A stretch of DNA of 64,000 bases, taken from the NCBI RefSeq assembly GCF_040719375.1, contig NZ_JBFDTP010000002.1:2294001-2358000 (forward strand), given 5' to 3'. The first letter of the stretch is position 1; each line of letters starts with the position of its first letter. Below the pieces are notes generated by a model. That model was given only the letters and a program-made list of their open reading frames with translations. It was not told the origin of the DNA and searched no databases. Made by a program: the position numbers and the translations under genes. Origin of the DNA: Clostridium sp. AN503. Its GTDB lineage: Bacteria > Bacillota > Clostridia > Lachnospirales > Lachnospiraceae. This document shows, piece by piece, positions 59,678 to 64,000 of the stretch.

Positions 59678-62119
59678 ATGATCTCAAAATTAACAGATAC
59701 CCCTGAAATTATAGATGGCTATGTTCGGCTTTCCAGAGACGATAATAAGCGGAACTACTCGTCTATTGAAAACCAGAAAAAGATTATCCAACAATATGCA
59801 GAAGAAAATAACATGATAATCCGCCACATCTATGAAGATGACGGAATTTCCGGCTATTCATTCAACCGGCCCGATTTTCAGAAAATGATGGCTAGTCTTG
59901 ATACCATTAACATCATTGTTGCAAAAGACTTATCCCGTATTGGCAGACACAATGCAAAGGTACTGCTCTTTCTTGAAGAAATGGAGGAAATGGGAAAACG
60001 TGTTATCCTGATTGACGATAACTACGATTCTTTTTACTCTGATGATGATATCATCGGTATCAAAACATGGGATAATGAACGTCATGTAAAAAATACAAGC
60101 CGTAAGGTAAAGCGAATCAAGCGCATGGAGCAGGAAAGCGGAACGCTTGTCAGCCAGACACCATTTGGCTATACCAGACACCCTCTCAATAAACAGATGA
60201 TTTTGATTGATGAAGAAGCCGCCGCTATCCTTAATCTGGAAAAGGAAATTTATCTGGACGGCAACGGAATCCGAAAAACGGCGGAAATACTTTCAGAACG
60301 TGGTGTCCCCACTCCCAGTATGATAGATAAGGAACGTCATGAATCGTTAGGACTTGTCTATAATAAGCAGGTAGCCTATCAGTGGAGTTTCGGAATGGTA
60401 AAGGACACATTATTCAACGACTATAATAATGGCATTCTTAGAACCCACAAGCGGGAACGTGTTACCATAAATGGAAAAGACAAAAAAGTTCCTAAAGAGA
60501 ATCAGTATGTATTTCCCAATCACCACCCCAAAATCTTTGATGATGATACCATGAAACTGTTAAATGAAGTCAAGGACAGCCGCCATCACAGCCAGTACAG
60601 AGGGCAGAGAGCCCATGTAAACCTTTTCTCCGGATGTCTGTACTGTAAAGACTGCGGCTGGAAATTAACGGCGATTAACCGCCCTAACCGTGGGAAATAT
60701 TATATCTGTGGCACCTACAATAAAAAGGGAAAACAGTTTTGCCAACACGCCCATCTTGTAACAGAAGAAACCCTGATGGACGCTCTTGTAAAATATCTGG
60801 TTCTCTGCCGTGACAGTCTGGCAGATATTATCCAGAATTTTGACTTGTCAAAGTTAAAGGTGGAAACCTACACTCCCACTGACAGCAAACAGCGCTTAGA
60901 GGCCGAACTTGAAAAAGTCAAGGAAGAACTAAAGGTTCTCATAACGCAAAAGGTAAAGGAGATTACCGCCAATCCTTCCATGAATGAAATTATCACTGAA
61001 ACCTATGCGGCCCTTCAAAGTGATAAAATGGAGCGCATTTCCGCTATTGAAAAAACATTGCAGGATTTAACAAAGGAGCCGCATATCCCCTCCACCACAA
61101 TCAAGCCCAGCTTACAGACAGCGCTGGACATTCTGAACGAGGTCCTTGAAAAGAAAGAACTAAGCAGAAAAGATATTGAGGTTCTGGCCCGGAAAATCAT
61201 AGTGGATAAGGACGGTAACGTAGATATTTACCTGAAACACGGCCTTGGTAATCTGGCCGCCTATGATTTTAAGGCGGACAAAGAAAACCTGAAACTGACT
61301 ATGCTGATTGAATCTATCCGGCTTCTGGAAAAGGACGAAACGGGCTTCACCTCGGTAAAATTCCTTGCCGACAGCCTGAAAGAGATGGGCTATCCCATGC
61401 ACAAGAAGAAGTTTGTGACTTACATGGAGCACCTACTTGATTTAGGGCTGGTTGAGAAAACAGGAATCTACCATTATCCCTATAGAATCGTGGCTTCTCG
61501 ACAGCAACTGCGCAATGTGGAAAAAATGTTCATCGTGGTAGGGCAGACTGGCGGTATGCCTCAGATGGTTTTTGAGTATATCTTAAAGAAAAACGGGATC
61601 GATCCGAAGACCGATCTGACCATCGACCAGAGCATCAATTTTGGTCTGACTGCCGCGGCATTTACCAGCAACGACGCGGATTACACCGTTGAATTCGAAC
61701 CGTTCGCCACCGGTCTGGAGCTGGAAAAAGGCGGCTATGTGGTGGCGTCGCTGGGCACTGACTCCGGTTATGTCCCCTACACCGCCTACAGCGCAAAAAA
61801 GAGCTACATGGCTGCTCACCCGGATGTGATCCAGAAGTTTACCAATGCCATCCAGAAAGGCATGGATTATGTGAATTCCCACTCGGCAGAGGAGATCGCC
61901 AAGGTCATCCAGCCGCAGTTCAAGGAAACGCCTCTTGAAAACATCACGATCATCGTGGACCGTTATAAGTCCCAGGACACCTGGAAAGATGACCTGGTCT
62001 TTGAAAAAGACAGCTTTGAGCTGCTCCAGAATATCCTGGAGGAGGCGGGCGAGCTGCAAAACCGGGTCCCCTACGAAGATCTGGTGACCACAGAATTTGC
62101 TGTGAAAGCCCGTCCGTAA
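59678..62119 (+). CDS. Large serine recombinase, fused in frame to the 3' half of the target gene
   Basis: Residues 1-626 are the ICE recombinase: catalytic Ser19 in GYVRLSRDD, resolvase domain, recombinase domain, a zinc ribbon (CLYCKDCGWKLTAIN, ICGTYNKKGKQFC, about 320-365), coiled coil and C-terminal DNA-binding segment ending at VGQTGG. At the att core (61550) the frame runs into 187 residues of the substrate-binding protein (MPQMVFEYILKKNGI and on). In the circular ICE the frame would instead continue into the 38 residues at 29927-30040, giving 664 residues. ATG 59678 follows AAGGAGG. Whether the fused form is active is unknown. Confidence 0.93.
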   Translation: MISKLTDTPEIIDGYVRLSRDDNKRNYSSIENQKKIIQQYAEENNMIIRHIYEDDGISGYSFNRPDFQKMMASLDTINIIVAKDLSRIGRHNAKVLLFLEEMEEMGKRVILIDDNYDSFYSDDDIIGIKTWDNERHVKNTSRKVKRIKRMEQESGTLVSQTPFGYTRHPLNKQMILIDEEAAAILNLEKEIYLDGNGIRKTAEILSERGVPTPSMIDKERHESLGLVYNKQVAYQWSFGMVKDTLFNDYNNGILRTHKRERVTINGKDKKVPKENQYVFPNHHPKIFDDDTMKLLNEVKDSRHHSQYRGQRAHVNLFSGCLYCKDCGWKLTAINRPNRGKYYICGTYNKKGKQFCQHAHLVTEETLMDALVKYLVLCRDSLADIIQNFDLSKLKVETYTPTDSKQRLEAELEKVKEELKVLITQKVKEITANPSMNEIITETYAALQSDKMERISAIEKTLQDLTKEPHIPSTTIKPSLQTALDILNEVLEKKELSRKDIEVLARKIIVDKDGNVDIYLKHGLGNLAAYDFKADKENLKLTMLIESIRLLEKDETGFTSVKFLADSLKEMGYPMHKKKFVTYMEHLLDLGLVEKTGIYHYPYRIVASRQQLRNVEKMFIVVGQTGGMPQMVFEYILKKNGIDPKTDLTIDQSINFGLTAAAFTSNDADYTVEFEPFATGLELEKGGYVVASLGTDSGYVPYTAYSAKKSYMAAHPDVIQKFTNAIQKGMDYVNSHSAEEIAKVIQPQFKETPLENITIIVDRYKSQDTWKDDLVFEKDSFELLQNILEEAGELQNRVPYEDLVTTEFAVKARP
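61550..61554. other. ICE right attachment core (attR)
   Basis: GGCGG with left flank CAGACT (ICE) and right flank TATGCC (target). Joined with the left end it restores the target frame exactly. Confidence 0.8.
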
Positions 62120-62179
62120 CACATTCCTGTCCCACAACAACCATCGATCCCAGACCTCACGCAGGCCACTTTAAAAAAA

Positions 62180-62213
62180 GAATCCGGCATGGCCCCACAG
62201 CCATACCGGATTC
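62180..62213. terminator. Terminator between the interrupted gene and cmk-like gene
   Basis: GAATCCGGCATGGC pairs with GCCATACCGGATTC with one wobble. On the minus strand it is followed by TTTTTTT, so it best serves the kinase gene; it may also end the plus-strand transcript. Confidence 0.75.
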
Positions 62214-62223
62214 CATGTTTTGT

Positions 62224-62805
62224 TTATCTTTTCTGATCCAGATAGGTCATCAGTGTCTCCAGCGCTCCGTCCACTCCAACCCTGCCGGTATTAAGGCAAA
62301 TATCATAATGCTCCATCTTGCCCCACTCCATATGGCAGTAGAACCGGCGGTAATCCCGGCGGCGCTTGTCCATCTGCTCGATATGCTTCTTCGCCTGCTC
62401 CGGCGACAGACCTTCCTTCGCCCGGATCCGGTGGATCCTCGAATCCAGGTCTGAATAGACAAAAACCCTTACGGAATCCAGCAGGATCGCATCTGCACAC
62501 CGGCCCACCACGACACAGGGGCCTTCCTTCGCCAGATTGCGGATCGTCCGGCTGTATGCGTCAAATACCTTCCTGGCCATATCCATCTGATAGGTCGGCG
62601 CAATATTGCGCGCCGTGTAACCATCCAGATCCGGTTCCGCTTCATCGTATGCTTCCAGGAGTGATACCTCAATGTTCTCCTTTTCAGCGATCAGGTTGAT
62701 CAGTTCCTTGTCATAAAACGGGATTCCCAACTTCTTCGCCAGTTTTTCACCCAGTTCCCGACCCCCGCTGCCGTACTGGCGGCTGATCGTTATCACACAA
62801 CTCAT
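62224..62805 (-). CDS. Cytidylate kinase-like protein
   Basis: A 193-residue P-loop kinase of the cytidylate kinase-like family (AAK6 domain). It starts VITISRQYGSGGRELGEKLA (the Gly-Ser-Gly-Gly-Arg loop), with CVVVGRCADAIL and a lid RRRDYRRFYCHMEWG. Such proteins are frequent in Clostridia beside true Cmk, and their substrate is uncertain. ATG 62805 follows AAAGGAGG. Confidence 0.85.
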   Translation of the reverse strand: MSCVITISRQYGSGGRELGEKLAKKLGIPFYDKELINLIAEKENIEVSLLEAYDEAEPDLDGYTARNIAPTYQMDMARKVFDAYSRTIRNLAKEGPCVVVGRCADAILLDSVRVFVYSDLDSRIHRIRAKEGLSPEQAKKHIEQMDKRRRDYRRFYCHMEWGKMEHYDICLNTGRVGVDGALETLMTYLDQKR

Positions 62806-62953
62806 AAACCCGCCTCCTTTGCCTTGGTTGAAATGCTGTTCCACGTCCTGTTTTCTTCTTTTATTGTACCATAAAGGCGGATGGTATGTAAATGTTTAAC
62901 TACTTGAGTTTCCGCATTTTGCAGCGGCGGCGGGAGGCAGTAACTCAAGTTAA
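62806..62953. promoter_or_regulatory. Intergenic region with dyad TTAACTACTTGAGTT / AACTCAAGTTAACTA
   Basis: The arms lie near 62897-62910 and 62942-62956 and enclose a GC-rich centre. It is between the alcohol dehydrogenase stop and the kinase-like start, so it may act as terminator-like structure or operator for the kinase gene. Confidence 0.4.
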
Positions 62954-63994
62954 CTACACTGACACCGCATATTTGATCACATGGTCCTGTTTATTTTCAA
63001 ACACCTCATACGCCTCCATAATATGGGCAAGATCAGTCCGGTGCGTGATCATACAACGGGTATCCAGCTTCCCGCGTTCGATCAGCTTCATGATCTCCCT
63101 GCACTTGGAAGCGTCCACGCCCCCTGTCTTGAATATCAGGTTCTTGCCGTACATATCCGGCAGCGGCAGGCTCTGAGGCTCCTCATACATGGCCACCACG
63201 CAGACCACGGCATTCGGGCGGGCAATCTCCCATGCAAGCTGGAAGGTATCCTTTCCCCCCGCCGCCTCCAGGACCGCATCGGCGCCCCGGCCTTCGGTCA
63301 GCCGGCGCACCTCTTCTCTGACACTGCAGTCTAATGGGTTGAGGATCACATCCGCCACGCCCAGGCGCTTCACCAGCTCCAGCCGCTCCCCGTCCACATC
63401 CACGGCTATGACACATCCCGGTCCATACAGCCTGGCGCACAGCATTGCACAGATCCCGGTGGGCCCCGCCCCCAGGACCGCTACCGTATCGGCGGGATGG
63501 ATCTCTGCCAGCTCTGCGCTCCAGTATCCGGTAGAAAGAAGATCCCCCGTAAAAAGCGCCGCCTCATCCGGCACCGAATCCGGTATCTTCGTCAGGCCGT
63601 TGTCCGCAAACGGTACTCGGACATATTCCGCCTGTCCGCCGTCAATCCGGCAGCCCAGCGCCCAGCCCCCGTCTGCATCAGTACAGTTGTTTACAAAACC
63701 CCGTTTGCAGAAAAAACATTCTCCGCAGAACGTCTCCACATTGACTGCAACCCGGTCGCCCGGCCGGACGCTTTTTACGCCGCTTCCAGTCTCTCTAACG
63801 ATCCCCACAAACTCATGTCCCAGGATTGTTCCCGGAACCGCCCGCGGCACCGCGCCATGCTTGATATGGATATCACTGCTGCAGATAGACGCCAGCGTCA
63901 CCTTTACAATGGCGTCTCCCGGCAAAAGGATCTGCGGCACAGGGCGCTCCTCCAGCGCCAGATCCCCCGTTCCACGATATACGACTGCTTTCAT
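62954..63994 (-). CDS. Zinc-dependent alcohol/polyol dehydrogenase (MDR family)
   Basis: A 346-residue medium-chain dehydrogenase. The catalytic-zinc Cys is in SICSSDIHIKHG, followed by ILGHEFVGIV; structural-zinc Cys residues are in CGECFFCKRGFVNNC; the nucleotide fold is VAVLGAGPTGICAM with an acidic IAVDVDGERL end that favours NAD. Substrate is unknown; relatives oxidise polyols, threonine or alcohols. Its start is six bases from the window edge, so the promoter is outside. Confidence 0.92.
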   Translation of the reverse strand: MKAVVYRGTGDLALEERPVPQILLPGDAIVKVTLASICSSDIHIKHGAVPRAVPGTILGHEFVGIVRETGSGVKSVRPGDRVAVNVETFCGECFFCKRGFVNNCTDADGGWALGCRIDGGQAEYVRVPFADNGLTKIPDSVPDEAALFTGDLLSTGYWSAELAEIHPADTVAVLGAGPTGICAMLCARLYGPGCVIAVDVDGERLELVKRLGVADVILNPLDCSVREEVRRLTEGRGADAVLEAAGGKDTFQLAWEIARPNAVVCVVAMYEEPQSLPLPDMYGKNLIFKTGGVDASKCREIMKLIERGKLDTRCMITHRTDLAHIMEAYEVFENKQDHVIKYAVSV

Positions 63995-64000
63995 TGTCTC

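Larger units (their letters stand above)
29926..61554. mobile_element. Integrative and conjugative element, 31.6 kb
   Basis: It splits a substrate-binding-protein gene, the halves of which match end to end at a 5-bp core. It carries a large serine recombinase at one end, a conjugation machine (VirD4, VirB4, VirB6, PrgI, NlpC/P60), relaxase and MobC, ParB and ArdA, all in one direction, and cargo genes. Gene order follows CTn/Tn1549-like elements of gut Clostridia. GC content is high in the backbone and low in the two cargo inserts. All needed transfer functions appear intact. Confidence 0.95.

Overview
The window is a low-to-medium GC Firmicute chromosome, most likely a gut Clostridia of the Lachnospiraceae type. 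This is an inference from the gene set, the strong GGAGG ribosome binding sites and the style of the mobile elements; there is no rRNA to confirm it. It holds four blocks: a prophage end (1 to about 22117), 7 kb of ordinary chromosome (22118-29470), a 31.6-kb integrative and conjugative element, ICE (about 29926-61554), and chromosome again (61555-64000).

The prophage is the right-hand part of a tailed temperate phage. Read leftwards on the minus strand it runs lysogeny control, a run of very small early genes, a sigma factor, a replisome organizer, a primase-helicase, a late regulator, a terminator-flanked cargo (moron) gene, terminase, portal, MuF/gp7-type head protein, scaffold, major capsid and head-tail connectors; it continues beyond base 1. 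A divergent CI/ImmA arm and a tyrosine integrase run rightwards, and the element ends against the 3' end of an rlmD-type rRNA methyltransferase gene. The head protein carries a C-terminal metallopeptidase-like domain in the manner of MuF polymorphic toxins.

The chromosomal stretch carries rlmD, a small membrane protein, pcrA, ridA, a coiled-coil protein, a DUF1836 protein, a YerC/TrpR-type regulator and a Cof-type phosphatase, then an ABC-transporter substrate-binding protein gene cut in two by the ICE.

The ICE is of the CTn/Tn1549-like family: ParB, ArdA, PcfB, VirD4, Maff2, VirB6, SpoVG-domain protein, PrgI, VirB4, a Mom-like protein, an NlpC/P60 cell-wall hydrolase, DUF4315/DUF4366 proteins, MobC, relaxase, an XRE regulator, a small sigma factor and a large serine recombinase. 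Two AT-rich cargo blocks are inserted: a PHP-nuclease/SMC-ATPase protein (putative defence), and TetR + DtxR + CDF cation transporter + MATE efflux pump.

Three things stand out. (1) The ICE attachment core lies inside the recombinase reading frame. Integration swaps the last 38 codons of the recombinase for the 187-codon 3' half of the target gene and fuses the 38 codons to the target's 5' half, so both chimeras stay in frame. (2) The ICE backbone carries 21 copies of a 23-nt palindrome (arms CTTCGGGCCA and TGGCCCGAAG, variable 3-nt centre), placed mostly between a stop codon and the next ribosome binding site and absent from the cargo and from the flanking DNA. (3) An identical 18-nt element abuts the -35 box of both the relaxase-operon promoter and the recombinase promoter, suggesting shared control of excision and transfer.
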